A DNA stretch of 64,000 nucleotides from NCBI GenBank assembly GCA_021775525.1, contig JAJFHQ010000066.1, forward strand, positions 25,581 to 89,580, given 5' to 3'. This DNA is from Hyphomicrobiales bacterium (lineage in GTDB: Bacteria; Pseudomonadota; Alphaproteobacteria; Rhizobiales; Methyloligellaceae). Positions within the stretch are counted from its first letter, which is position 1, and every line of letters begins with the position of its first letter. Under the pieces are notes generated by a model. The model was not told where the DNA came from. It made no database searches and saw only the letters and a program-made list of their open reading frames with translations. Below are positions 55,601 through 64,000 of the stretch, piece by piece. A program made the translations under genes and the position numbers.

Positions 55601-56221
55601 TCAAGCGATATCAGCCGAGGAAAATTCCATCTGGCGCTGGTCCCACAACCTCTCACCAACGGCCACGCGCAGACGCCTGTCGGGCGGAATGTGGGCGAGC
55701 TCTTCCTTGAACGAGCAATAAACATCCCAGGCGTGACCGGCACGGGTGTAATGAATGAGCGTATTGCGCCAGTTCAGCAGACGCTTCCAGGCGCGGACAT
55801 CACCGCCACTCTCAGGCAGTTTAATACCCACTGCCAGGAGCTGACGGGTGATTGTCTGGGCTGAATGGTCCGGGCTCTGGCCGCTTTGAACCAGGATATC
55901 GATTATGGCGCTGGCACGCGCCATGAGGTCTTCGCTGGCTTTCACTTCACCGCGGCGTCCATCCCGGTCATACGGTCCGCTGGGTTCGGAAGTGGCGGGA
56001 TGTCCGGTAAAAGCAACTGGCGCTGCGGGAGCAGCTGGCGCGGCATGAGCGTGAGGCGCTACGGGAACTCCTGGTTCGGCAGATGGGGCACTTGGTGCCT
56101 TGACGGCTTCATGAAGTTTAACCAACGGCGCCAAGTCTGCAGCCGCAATCCCCTTGTCAAACAAGGTGCGTATGGTTTCTTCCACGAGGCCCGCAAGAGC
56201 CTGGTTTTGTTCGTCGGACAT
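55601..56221 (-). CDS. Hypothetical cytoplasmic protein with Pro/Ala-rich middle
   Basis: The 206-residue protein has an N-terminal helix (about 5-40), a Pro/Ala-rich linker (about 45-90) and a helical C-terminal domain (about 98-206). KRLLNWRNTLIHYTRAGHAW and AVGERLWDQRQMEF are its most distinctive segments. No signal, membrane segment or known motif is seen. Function cannot be assigned. It diverges from the phosphoesterase gene. Confidence 0.65.
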   Translation of the reverse strand: MSDEQNQALAGLVEETIRTLFDKGIAAADLAPLVKLHEAVKAPSAPSAEPGVPVAPHAHAAPAAPAAPVAFTGHPATSEPSGPYDRDGRRGEVKASEDLMARASAIIDILVQSGQSPDHSAQTITRQLLAVGIKLPESGGDVRAWKRLLNWRNTLIHYTRAGHAWDVYCSFKEELAHIPPDRRLRVAVGERLWDQRQMEFSSADIA

Positions 56222-56331
56222 TCTGTCGCCTGCTATGCTCAAAGGAGCGAATTGGGCGTAGTCTAGCGAATAGCAATTGCGGGATTCTTAACGCAAACAA
56301 TGCCGATTCTTATCAGCAACCGGATTTTTAT

Positions 56332-57105
56332 ATGGGCGGTGACCAAGAAAACATGAATAAAAGCAAAGGCAAAACAGTTGGAAACGCGCGTGTTCCAGAC
56401 GGTATGCTCTTATATGCAGTTGGTGATATTCATGGCCAGTTACACCTTCTGGATGCCTTGCTGGAGCAAATGCTGGTTGATTCAGGAACTGTGCAGGCTC
56501 CAAGACGCGTGCTGGTTTTCATGGGCGATTACATCGACCGGGGCCCCGACAGCGCCGGTGTGATAAAGCGGCTGGCATCGGGCTTGCCGGTAGGTTTTGA
56601 AGTGTATTGCCTGATGGGCAACCACGAAGACATCCTGCTGAAGTTTCTTGACGATCCGCAAACGTTAGGGCACTGGCTCAGAAACGGCGCGGAGACAACC
56701 CTTGCCTCCTACGGGATTGAAACGCCCGGTAGTGATGCTTCAGCCGCCGATCATACCAGATGCCGGGACCGCTTTGCGGCGGCTCTTCCTTCCGCCCACC
56801 TGGCATTTCTGAAGCGTCTATTACTCCATGTCTCTTTCGGCGACTACCTGTTCGCACATGCCGGCATCCGCCCCGGCGTTGCCTTGGCTGACCAGGGGCG
56901 AAGAGACTTTCTGTGGATCCGGGAAGGGTTTTTGGACAGCGATGCTGATTTTGGAGCGGTTATTGTCCATGGGCACACACTGGGCTCGGAGCCTGTGGTG
57001 CGTCCCAATCGCATAGGTATCGATACCGGGGCATTTGTGAATGGATGTTTGACGGCGCTCAGGTTGTTCAGGGAGGAACGCGATTTTCTGAGCGCTGCCG
57101 AATGA
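56332..57105 (+). CDS. PP2A-like metallophosphoesterase
   Basis: The 257-residue enzyme has all calcineurin-type motifs in order: GDIHG, GDYIDRG, GNHE, FAHAGIRPG, and VHGHTLG. The pattern fits bacterial serine/threonine phosphatases or symmetrical dinucleotide hydrolases (PrpA/ApaH-like). Substrate is not predictable from the sequence. An ATG at 56353 is an alternative start and would remove seven residues before a disordered lead. It stands alone. Confidence 0.88.
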   Translation: MGGDQENMNKSKGKTVGNARVPDGMLLYAVGDIHGQLHLLDALLEQMLVDSGTVQAPRRVLVFMGDYIDRGPDSAGVIKRLASGLPVGFEVYCLMGNHEDILLKFLDDPQTLGHWLRNGAETTLASYGIETPGSDASAADHTRCRDRFAAALPSAHLAFLKRLLLHVSFGDYLFAHAGIRPGVALADQGRRDFLWIREGFLDSDADFGAVIVHGHTLGSEPVVRPNRIGIDTGAFVNGCLTALRLFREERDFLSAAE

Positions 57106-57125
57106 GGCCCTGTTGGGCTGTACCC

Positions 57126-58079
57126 TTACGCGTCTTCTTTTTGCTTTTTGCGTTTCAGCCCGGCGAGGCGTTCCGACAGGCTTTTGCGCGGTTTGGTGGA
57201 CCGCTTGGGGCGTCTTCTCCTGGCCTTGGCGGGTTTTGTCTTCGCAGGCGTTTTCTCTTGCACCTCGTCAGAGTCCGGCGCTGTCAATTCCGGCTTGGTG
57301 TCGGGAACCTTCGGCTTAGAGACTGGTTTTCCGCTCAGCATCGAATCCGCCAGCCGGTGCATCTCGGCACGCAATTCGATGGCGTCAGCAGTATCGAGTT
57401 CCCTGAGTTGTGCCAGGTCCTCGCGTAGGCGCGAAAGCTCCGCGTGGAGTTTGCCATTCTCCTTGGCTATTTCAGCACGATCCTTGTCGCCACTGATTTC
57501 CTTACCCCAGAAGTTGACGCGATCACCAGAGACGCTTTCAAGCGCCTCGCGCAACTGGTTGATTTCATTTTCCTGGCGGTGGATCATTTTTTGCGCAAGT
57601 TCCAGGGCCTCGGTCTGGTTGTTGAATGCTGTGGCGCGCTCAGCGAGTTCAAGGTCACGCGCGGCGATAATTGCGAGCGCGTGCTCCTGTTGCGATTCAA
57701 CCTCCGGGATGCGCTTTTGTACCGTCTGTTCCAGAACGGAACTCTCATGCGTCCGCTCGGTAAGTGAGCTTTTCAGCATGGCAATTTCAGTTTCAAGCTT
57801 TCCGATTTCAACCGTGTGCTGATTGCGCTCCATAAGGTGGCGTGCGGCGCGATCTTTCGACTTTCCAAGTGCGAGTTCCAGCCGCCGCATTTCAACAGCG
57901 TATTCAGCGCGCAGCAGGTCCTTGTCAGCGTTGATGTCGGCCACGGAGATAGGCATGGTGGCTTCGATCTTGCGAGTGGTCAGCTTTACAGCGCGCCGCC
58001 AAAGGGCAGGCGCAATCAACAAGGCCAGAAGGCTCGCCACGGTGAAACCGAGCGCGATAAGCATTACTGTTTCGATCAT
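57126..58079 (-). CDS. Membrane-anchored coiled-coil protein
   Basis: The 317-residue protein has an N-terminal membrane helix (about 3-27). A long coiled coil (about 50-245) with regular heptads and many Glu, Lys and Leu follows. The C-terminus (about 250-317) is very basic and Pro/Lys/Arg-rich. Such anchored coiled-coil proteins are common in alphaproteobacteria and may act as envelope or division scaffolds; no specific family is named. It converges with the phosphoesterase gene. Confidence 0.75.
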   Translation of the reverse strand: MIETVMLIALGFTVASLLALLIAPALWRRAVKLTTRKIEATMPISVADINADKDLLRAEYAVEMRRLELALGKSKDRAARHLMERNQHTVEIGKLETEIAMLKSSLTERTHESSVLEQTVQKRIPEVESQQEHALAIIAARDLELAERATAFNNQTEALELAQKMIHRQENEINQLREALESVSGDRVNFWGKEISGDKDRAEIAKENGKLHAELSRLREDLAQLRELDTADAIELRAEMHRLADSMLSGKPVSKPKVPDTKPELTAPDSDEVQEKTPAKTKPAKARRRRPKRSTKPRKSLSERLAGLKRKKQKEDA

Positions 58080-58206
58080 GCGGAACGAGGCCCTTTAACT
58101 ACACGACGTTACCCTGAGCGAATGTGCCACCTGTGGCGGCATATGACCAGACCCGCGAGCGGGTCGCCCACGCCGATTTGCATCGACTTAGCGATCAGAT
58201 GTGGCC

Positions 58207-58947
58207 TTAAAAGGGATTCCAGGTCGGTCTGCGAGTGAATTTGAGATAGCCCACATTCGCGCCAAGCCGCAATCCAACGCCTGAGCGGATTGGCGCCAAG
58301 ACTACGTGGTCCCGCTTCTGGTATGTCAGGCCCACACCGCCGATGAAATAGGCCGATCCGTCGACACCGCCAAAGCGACCGAACATTTCATCCGCCGAGC
58401 GCAGATAATAGACCAGCACCATGGTCTTTGACCCTTCCGCACCGAAGTCATAGCCAATGGAAGGCCCTTGCCAGAATACCTTGTGTTTGCCCGCGTCCTT
58501 AGTGTGCAGCATGCCTTCGCCATAACGCAGACCCGCGACGATGGCGCCACCTGCTTCTTCGCCCAGGATGTACCCGTTGGGGCGTCCATACTTGGAGAAG
58601 GAATATTCGATAACCCGGGCGAGGCCCGTCGAAACACGCCCGAAGAAACGGTGTCCCGTGTTGAGAATTTCATCATTGGAAAAAGTATTTGCTTCGTCGC
58701 TTTGCGCCTGCGGACCCGGCGGCGGTGTGCCCTGATAAGGCTGGTCGGCCGCGGGCGGAAGATAAGCGCCCTGCGGCGCGGGTGGTTGGGTTTGCGGATA
58801 AGGCTGCCCGCCAGAGGCGGCGGGTCCAATCGGCGTTGGTGTTCCGGAGCCGGTTTGCGCAAATCCGGGGCCCGCAAGTGCCAGGAAGGCAAGCAGGGTA
58901 GCGGCAATAGCCAGGCGGAAGGCGAGAGGGATAGAAAGGCTGTGCAT
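58207..58947 (-). CDS. DUF1134-domain secreted protein
   Basis: The 246-residue protein has a signal peptide (AIAATLLAFLALAGPGFA) and a Pro/Gln-rich low-complexity stretch (about 35-85). The DUF1134 domain (about 90-246) follows. NTGHRFFGRVSTGLARVIEY, FGAEGSKTMVLVYYL and VVLAPIRSGVGLRLGANVGY are typical of this alphaproteobacterial family, which resembles Ysc84-like lipid-binding proteins. It is probably periplasmic. MHSLSIP was taken as start because it opens the signal peptide. Confidence 0.87.
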   Translation of the reverse strand: MHSLSIPLAFRLAIAATLLAFLALAGPGFAQTGSGTPTPIGPAASGGQPYPQTQPPAPQGAYLPPAADQPYQGTPPPGPQAQSDEANTFSNDEILNTGHRFFGRVSTGLARVIEYSFSKYGRPNGYILGEEAGGAIVAGLRYGEGMLHTKDAGKHKVFWQGPSIGYDFGAEGSKTMVLVYYLRSADEMFGRFGGVDGSAYFIGGVGLTYQKRDHVVLAPIRSGVGLRLGANVGYLKFTRRPTWNPF

Positions 58948-59123
58948 GGTGTGACCTTGTTCAAGCGGTGTGGTGTTGCCTGATCTTTCATCCACAAAAC
59001 GAATCATTTTCGGAATCTAGCATCAAACTATGGCAAGGAACGCGCGCATTGCTTGGATTTTGTTTACCCCTGCCCGGCACAATCTGTTTGCAAGGTCGAG
59101 GGCAATGTGAAGGAGAAATCCGG

Positions 59124-59627
59124 GTGAAGACGGGAACAGGCAGGTTTGGCCGGGTATTCGCGATTGTCATCGCCGCCCTTCTTGTCTGGGCGCCGTGGCC
59201 CCAGGCCAGCACCGTGCAGGCCGCACCCAGCGTCTGGCACGACCAGGTTACGGGCTTCGCCCTTGGAGGGTTCGACCCGGTTGCTTACCACACACACAAC
59301 AAGCCATCTCCCGGCAGCGAGGGCCTGGAACATCGCTGGGGTGGTGCCGTATGGCAGTTCATCAGTGTCGGCAACCGGGATGCATTTGCAGCACATCCCC
59401 AAATCTATGTGCCGCGTTTCGCGGGATATGATGCGCTGGCGCTGTCAAAAGGTCTGACCGTGCGGGGGAATCCGGTGGTCTGGGCCATGTACAAGGCCCG
59501 TGTCTATCTGTTTCAAGATTTTGAAAGCATGCGGACCTGGCGTCGGACCCAGGAAAAAATAACCGAACTGGCGCAGGAAAAATGGAAAAAGCTGGGTGGG
59601 GACATTCCGGGCACGTCCGAGTGGTAG
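59124..59627 (+). CDS. YHS-domain secreted protein
   Basis: The 167-residue protein begins with GTG eight bases after AAGGAG and has a signal peptide (VFAIVIAALLVWAPWPQA). The YHS-type domain (about 50-115) includes FALGGFDPVAYHT and WQFISVGNRDAFAAHPQIYV. Such proteins are thought to bind metal in the periplasm. The C-terminal part (about 115-167) is helical. An open frame further upstream is in frame but has no suitable signal. Confidence 0.82.
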   Translation: MKTGTGRFGRVFAIVIAALLVWAPWPQASTVQAAPSVWHDQVTGFALGGFDPVAYHTHNKPSPGSEGLEHRWGGAVWQFISVGNRDAFAAHPQIYVPRFAGYDALALSKGLTVRGNPVVWAMYKARVYLFQDFESMRTWRRTQEKITELAQEKWKKLGGDIPGTSEW

Positions 59628-59643
59628 TTAGCCGGTTCTGCGG

Positions 59644-60450
59644 TTATTGAGCGCGACCCCAGGCGATAAAGCCCGGATTGTCATAGCCCCGGTCACGCTT
59701 GCCGTATGTGAGGGGTGCGCCATTGGTGTCGAGAACAGTCCCTCCGGCAGCTTTGAGGATTGCGTGTCCCGCAGCCGTATCCCACTCCATTGTCCGCCCG
59801 AAGCGCGGATAGACGTCGGCCAATCCTTCCGCCAGGCAGCAGAATTTGAGCGATGAACCGGAAGCGTGCGTCTCCGTGATGCCATGCTTGTCCATGTAGG
59901 CTTGCGTCTGGTCGTCCATGTGCGAGCGGCTCACTGCGGCAGTGAGCGCCGACGGGTTGGCCGCCCGTGTGGTAACGGGCATCATGTCAAGTTGAGAAAA
60001 ATCAGGAGCGGGATTTGATGCATCAAGGTGGGACTTCACCGCCTTGTCCGCCGCCACAGTTAAATAGAGCTTCGAGAGGGCAGGGGCGTAAACCAGGCCG
60101 AAACAGGGGGCACCATGGTCGATCAGGGCGACGTTGACGGTAAACTCATCACGACCGTTAATGAACTCCTTCGTGCCGTCCAGCGGATCAACGAGGAAGA
60201 ATGGCCCCTGGGCATCGATGTCCAGTAAGGGCGAGGATTCTTCTGAAATCACCGGGATATCCGCCGCAATTGCCTTGAGGCTTTCAACGAGAATTTCATC
60301 TGCCTCGCGGTCGGCGGCGGTCACTGGAGACTTGTCGGCTTTCAACTCCACCTCGACCTGTCCGTAATGGGACATGATGCGCTGACCGGCCCTGTGCGCG
60401 GGGCCAAGCAGATCAGATGCAAGTCTTTGAGCGTCGATATTCTTCGTCAT
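59644..60450 (-). CDS. cysQ: CysQ, 3'(2'),5'-bisphosphate nucleotidase
   Basis: This 268-residue enzyme of the inositol monophosphatase superfamily removes the 3'-phosphate of PAP. Metal ligands are in ISEESS (Glu70-Glu71) and DPLDGTKEF (Asp88, Asp91), with the C-terminal MEWDTAAGHAIL motif. DPLDGTKEF is characteristic of CysQ rather than inositol or histidinol phosphatases. No sulfate-assimilation genes are beside it. Confidence 0.9.
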   Translation of the reverse strand: MTKNIDAQRLASDLLGPAHRAGQRIMSHYGQVEVELKADKSPVTAADREADEILVESLKAIAADIPVISEESSPLLDIDAQGPFFLVDPLDGTKEFINGRDEFTVNVALIDHGAPCFGLVYAPALSKLYLTVAADKAVKSHLDASNPAPDFSQLDMMPVTTRAANPSALTAAVSRSHMDDQTQAYMDKHGITETHASGSSLKFCCLAEGLADVYPRFGRTMEWDTAAGHAILKAAGGTVLDTNGAPLTYGKRDRGYDNPGFIAWGRAQ

Positions 60451-60716
60451 GTCATATCCGGCGGGGCAGTGGGGAGGCAAGGGCAGGTCATCGCGTCAGG
60501 TGATTCGCACTCAATTGGAGAGAGCGGGCGCTGAACGAATATATCCAACCAGCCTCCCTATTGCAGAAAAACAGAGTAGTCACAAGGTGTTACATATGAC
60601 CAAACAGCTTTTCTTGGCACTGATATAGGCCTCGTGTAACAGAGTATAGGCCGTGCGCCCACTGGCTTTGTCCAGCTACCGCAAGCACCCACCAGAAGAT
60701 CAGGGAGTGAACGCTC

Positions 60717-61361
60717 ATGTCAGCCGATACAGAACTCAGCGATCTTGAACTGGCCGCACTCGTTTCGAGCCGCATCTGCCATGACATCATCTCGCCCGTG
60801 GGCGCCATTGCCAACGGCATCGAGGTTATGGATGAGGAAACCGATCAGGTCATGCGCGACCATGCCATGGACCTGATTCGCAAAAGCGTGACTCAGGCCT
60901 CCTCCAAGCTGCAGTTCGCCCGCCTTGCATTTGGGGCGGCGGGATCTGCCGGCACGGAAATCGACCTGAACGAGGCTCAAAAAGTTGCCCGTGCAGTTGC
61001 CGAATCCGACAAGCATACTTTTGAATGGAATGGTCCGTCGGCAACGGTGGCCAAGGACAAGGTTAAACTGCTCTTGAATATGGTGACGATTGCACTTTCC
61101 GCTTTGCCGCGTGGCGGTTCGCTCAAAGTTTCCGTCACCGGCGAGGGCGCTGCACCGGCGTTCGAGGTCCGGTGCAATGGCGAAAAATCACGGATTCCGG
61201 AAACATTTGAGCAAATGTTGTCAGGCTCAAGCGGGCATACACTCGATGCACATTCCATCCAGCCCTATTACGCAATCAGGCTTGCAAAAGCCGCGGGAAT
61301 GTTGCTTTCAGTGAAAGCCGACGGTGATGATGTGGTGCTGTCTGCATCCTCGGCGACGTAA
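60717..61361 (+). CDS. chpT: ChpT, histidine phosphotransferase
   Basis: The 214-residue protein has SRICHDIISPVGAIANG with the phospho-His at residue 22. A degenerate GHKL-like second domain (about 80-214) follows. In Caulobacter and relatives ChpT passes phosphate from CckA to CtrA and CpdR and so controls the cell cycle. The dimeric Hpt four-helix bundle and pseudo-ATPase domain fit. GGGAG lies nine bases before ATG. The downstream neighbour is cheA. Confidence 0.93.
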   Translation: MSADTELSDLELAALVSSRICHDIISPVGAIANGIEVMDEETDQVMRDHAMDLIRKSVTQASSKLQFARLAFGAAGSAGTEIDLNEAQKVARAVAESDKHTFEWNGPSATVAKDKVKLLLNMVTIALSALPRGGSLKVSVTGEGAAPAFEVRCNGEKSRIPETFEQMLSGSSGHTLDAHSIQPYYAIRLAKAAGMLLSVKADGDDVVLSASSAT

Positions 61362-61504
61362 CTTTCAGGCCACTCAACCAAGGCGTGTACAAAAGCTTTT
61401 CTCTCGCTTCAACCAATCGGTAACCCTTTCTGTTCAGAATTCGCACTTGATTGGATGCCCAAGTATTGGGTCCCCATACCAATTTTTATGCGGGAAAGGG
61501 CAGT

Positions 61505-64000
61505 ATGCCGATGGATGACCTCCTCTCTGAATTCCTGACCGAGACAACTGAAAGCCTCGATGTCGTTGATATGGAATTGGTGAAGTTCGAGCAGGAGCCG
61601 AACAACGCCGGAATTCTGGATAATATTTTCAGACTTGTTCACACCATTAAGGGTACGTGTGGGTTTTTAGGCCTTCCTCGCCTGGAAGCGCTGGCGCATG
61701 CCGCTGAAACCCTGATGGGGAACTATCGTGACGGGGCACCAGTTACACAGGATGGCGTATCTTTGATTCTTCAGTCAATTGACCGAATCAAGGAAATTAT
61801 GGGCGAACTGGAGGCGACCGAAGCCGAACCAGCGGGCTCAGATGAAGACCTGATCACTCAACTGGACAGGATTTCAGCAGGCGAATCCGCGCCTGCCGAA
61901 GTGACAGCGCCGGCAGTCGAAACGCCAGCAGAACCGGCACCAGCAGCGGAAGTAACGCAGTCTGATGATGTCGCCCCGCCTGAACCCAAGGCGGGAGAGG
62001 CCACGCTTGATGAGCTTGAGGCTGCTTTTGCAGCGGCTCCGAGCCCGGATGGCATGGATGTGTCGCCTGAAGCAGCCGCAAGTGTTGCTGCCGAAGCTGC
62101 CGGTGGAACTCAGGTCGACACCGATCAACCATCTGAGGTTGTTGCGGTAGCAGAAACTGAGCCTGTGACAGAAGCTGAAGATGTTGTGGTGCCGCCTGTC
62201 GAGGAAGAGAAAAATGCACCTCCTGCGGCCAAGGAAGGTGGTTCGGTCAAGAACCAGTCAATTCGTGTCAATGTCGACACCCTTGAACATTTGATGACGA
62301 TGGTGAGTGAACTAGTGCTCACCAGAAACCAGCTTCTGGAAATGGTACGCAGGCTGGATGATTCCGAATTCAAGGTGCCTCTGCAACGGCTATCCACTGT
62401 AACTGCGGAATTGCAGGACGGAGTCATGAAGACCCGCATGCAACCGATTGGCAACGCTTGGCAGAAACTGCCACGGATCGTGCGCGACCTGGCCAACGAT
62501 CTGGATAAGAAAATCGATCTTCAGATGCATGGCGCCGATACAGAACTCGACCGCCAGGTGCTGGAACTGATTAAAGACCCACTTACCCATATGGTCCGCA
62601 ATTCAGCTGACCATGGTCTTGAACCAACGGCAGACCGGGTGAAAGCAGGTAAATCTGAAATTGGAGTGGTCAAGCTCAGCGCTTATCATGAGGGCGGCCA
62701 TATCATCATTGAAATTGCTGATGATGGCGCCGGCCTCAACACCGAAAAAGTCACCGCCAAGATTCTTGATAACGGGCTTGCCACCCAGGCCGAGCTCGAT
62801 CAAATGACCGAGAATCAAATCCACAGATTTATCTTCAAGGCCGGTTTCTCGACCGCTGCCGTCGTCACCAGTGTTTCTGGCCGTGGTGTTGGCATGGATG
62901 TGGTGCGTACGAACATTGAGTTGATCGGCGGCACTGTGGATGTGAAATCGGAAGCAGGCTTGGGTTCGACTTTCTTTATCAAGATCCCGCTGACCCTGGC
63001 CATCGTTTCTGCATTGATTGTTGAATCCAGCGGGCAGAGATTTGCCATTCCCCAGCTTTCGGTGGTGGAACTGGTTCGCACCCATAACAACGCAGATCAC
63101 CGCATTGAGATGATCAACGACACGCCAGTCCTGCGGTTGCGTAACAAGTTGCTGCCATTGATGGCACTCTCGAAATTGCTGGATCTGAAGATGGCGAAAA
63201 ACCTTCTGCCCGATGAGGCTCCAGATGAGGTTGCTCAGATAGAGCCCCCGGCAAGTGAACCGGAGATGGTTGAGGCACAAGCTGAGGTGCAAGAAGCGCT
63301 CGAACCTGAAGTTAGCACGGCAGAAGCTCCCATAGCAGAAGCTCCCGCGGAGGAATCTCCTACAGGTGAAACTCCGTCTGAAGAAAACGAGGACGAAAAC
63401 CTTTTTGTCGTCGTTATCCAGGTCGGCGCGCAACTGTTCGGCATCGTGGTCGACAGCGTTTTTGATACCGAGGAAATCGTGGTGAAACCGATGTCCAGCA
63501 TGCTGCGCGACATCTCACTGTTCTCCGGCAACACTATTCTCGGTGACGGCTCAGTCATTATGATTATTGACCCGAATGGTATCGCCCAATCAGTTGCACA
63601 GACGACAAGCAGCACCGATGCGGCTGAGCTGGAAGATGAGAAACATCAGAACACGAGCGATGATTCAACAGCAATGCTGGTGTTCCGTGCAGCAACGGAT
63701 GAACCCAAGGCAGTGCCCTTGTCACTCGTGACACGGCTCGAAGAAATCGATGCTTCGGAAATTGAGCGGGCGAATGGCTGCGACCTGGTTCAGTATCGCG
63801 GTGTTCTGATGCCGCTCGTCTATATCAACGAAGAGTCGCAGCGCAAGACAGAGGGCCAGCAGCCGGTACTGGTGTTCTCGGACCAGGAACGATCCATGGG
63901 TCTCGTAGTCGACGAAATCGTGGATATTGTCGAAGACAAATTGAACATCGAAATCAAGGCAGACGATATGCCTGGCATGATCGGTTCGGCTGTCATCAAG
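61505..64000 (+). CDS. cheA: CheA, chemotaxis histidine kinase (partial, runs off the right edge)
   Basis: 832 codons are visible. The Hpt domain has His46 in LVHTIKGTCGF. An Ala/Pro/Glu-rich linker (about 118-250) leads to the dimerisation and kinase domains, with N-box NSADHGLE near 370, DDGAGL and GRGVGMDVV near 460. A CheW-like domain follows, broken by an acidic insertion of about 55 residues (about 575-635). A second CheW-like domain starts near 720 and is cut by the window end. It probably begins a chemotaxis operon after chpT. Confidence 0.95.
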   Translation, partial: MPMDDLLSEFLTETTESLDVVDMELVKFEQEPNNAGILDNIFRLVHTIKGTCGFLGLPRLEALAHAAETLMGNYRDGAPVTQDGVSLILQSIDRIKEIMGELEATEAEPAGSDEDLITQLDRISAGESAPAEVTAPAVETPAEPAPAAEVTQSDDVAPPEPKAGEATLDELEAAFAAAPSPDGMDVSPEAAASVAAEAAGGTQVDTDQPSEVVAVAETEPVTEAEDVVVPPVEEEKNAPPAAKEGGSVKNQSIRVNVDTLEHLMTMVSELVLTRNQLLEMVRRLDDSEFKVPLQRLSTVTAELQDGVMKTRMQPIGNAWQKLPRIVRDLANDLDKKIDLQMHGADTELDRQVLELIKDPLTHMVRNSADHGLEPTADRVKAGKSEIGVVKLSAYHEGGHIIIEIADDGAGLNTEKVTAKILDNGLATQAELDQMTENQIHRFIFKAGFSTAAVVTSVSGRGVGMDVVRTNIELIGGTVDVKSEAGLGSTFFIKIPLTLAIVSALIVESSGQRFAIPQLSVVELVRTHNNADHRIEMINDTPVLRLRNKLLPLMALSKLLDLKMAKNLLPDEAPDEVAQIEPPASEPEMVEAQAEVQEALEPEVSTAEAPIAEAPAEESPTGETPSEENEDENLFVVVIQVGAQLFGIVVDSVFDTEEIVVKPMSSMLRDISLFSGNTILGDGSVIMIIDPNGIAQSVAQTTSSTDAAELEDEKHQNTSDDSTAMLVFRAATDEPKAVPLSLVTRLEEIDASEIERANGCDLVQYRGVLMPLVYINEESQRKTEGQQPVLVFSDQERSMGLVVDEIVDIVEDKLNIEIKADDMPGMIGSAVIK

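Overview
The window is alphaproteobacterial chromosome, most likely Hyphomicrobiales or a close relative. Evidence for this is the tolQRAB-pal-cpoB-tilS-ftsH-folP-glmM order, serC-serA, a bactofilin, MucR/Ros-type and DUF1134 proteins, rluD next to rpoH, and ChpT next to CheA. No rRNA, tRNA, CRISPR array, transposase or integrase gene was recognised. Most genes have GC-rich codon use. Two stretches look different: about 36.6-40.4 kb and 43-46 kb, which are more AT-rich and carry repeats and broken genes.

Layout. 1-5.2 kb: Tol-Pal envelope system (end of tolQ, tolR, tolA, tolB, a tiny lipoprotein, pal, cpoB). 5.2-11.3 kb: tilS, ftsH behind a recognisable RpoH-type promoter, folP, glmM. 11.5-16.9 kb: an outer-membrane beta-barrel protein, a POT peptide transporter, and serC-serA behind a structured 5' leader. 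17-25.4 kb: a small hypothetical protein, bactofilin, fhs, an EamA transporter, purA, a TTC38-like TPR protein, an OmpR-type regulator and a second EamA transporter. 25.5-32.1 kb: a three-gene operon (carboxymuconolactone decarboxylase-like, hydroxyisobutyrate dehydrogenase-like, lactonase-like metallo-hydrolase), cbpA-cbpM, hemN behind an FNR/FixK-like box, a PhyH dioxygenase and a methyltransferase. 32-36.6 kb: a nonsense-broken secreted protein, a DUF3179 protein, then a TPP riboswitch followed by an uncharacterised membrane protein and thiC.

The most unusual part is 36.6-40.4 kb. A 15-bp direct repeat is shared by the 3' end of thiC and a displaced, diverged thiC 3' end at 40.32-40.36 kb. 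Between the copies lie an Mrr-like nuclease, a trypsin-like protease, palindromic repeats, a fragment copied from the 5' end of a gene 3 kb away, and a polymorphic-toxin-like gene interrupted by one in-frame TGA. The stop that ends the toxin's restored frame overlaps the start of a candidate immunity gene by ATGA. This looks like a small decayed genomic island inserted at the 3' end of thiC.

40.4-43 kb holds a DUF937 protein, a VOC protein and two membrane proteins. 43-46 kb holds five copies of a TGTCCGC...GCGGACA palindrome around a MucR-like regulator lacking a usual zinc ligand and an orphan membrane/propeller protein. 46.4-64 kb returns to ordinary backbone: FAH-family hydrolase, DUF2147, rhodanese-chrA, peroxiredoxin, rpoH, rluD, several envelope hypotheticals, metallophosphoesterase, DUF1134, YHS protein, cysQ, chpT and a cheA that runs off the right edge.
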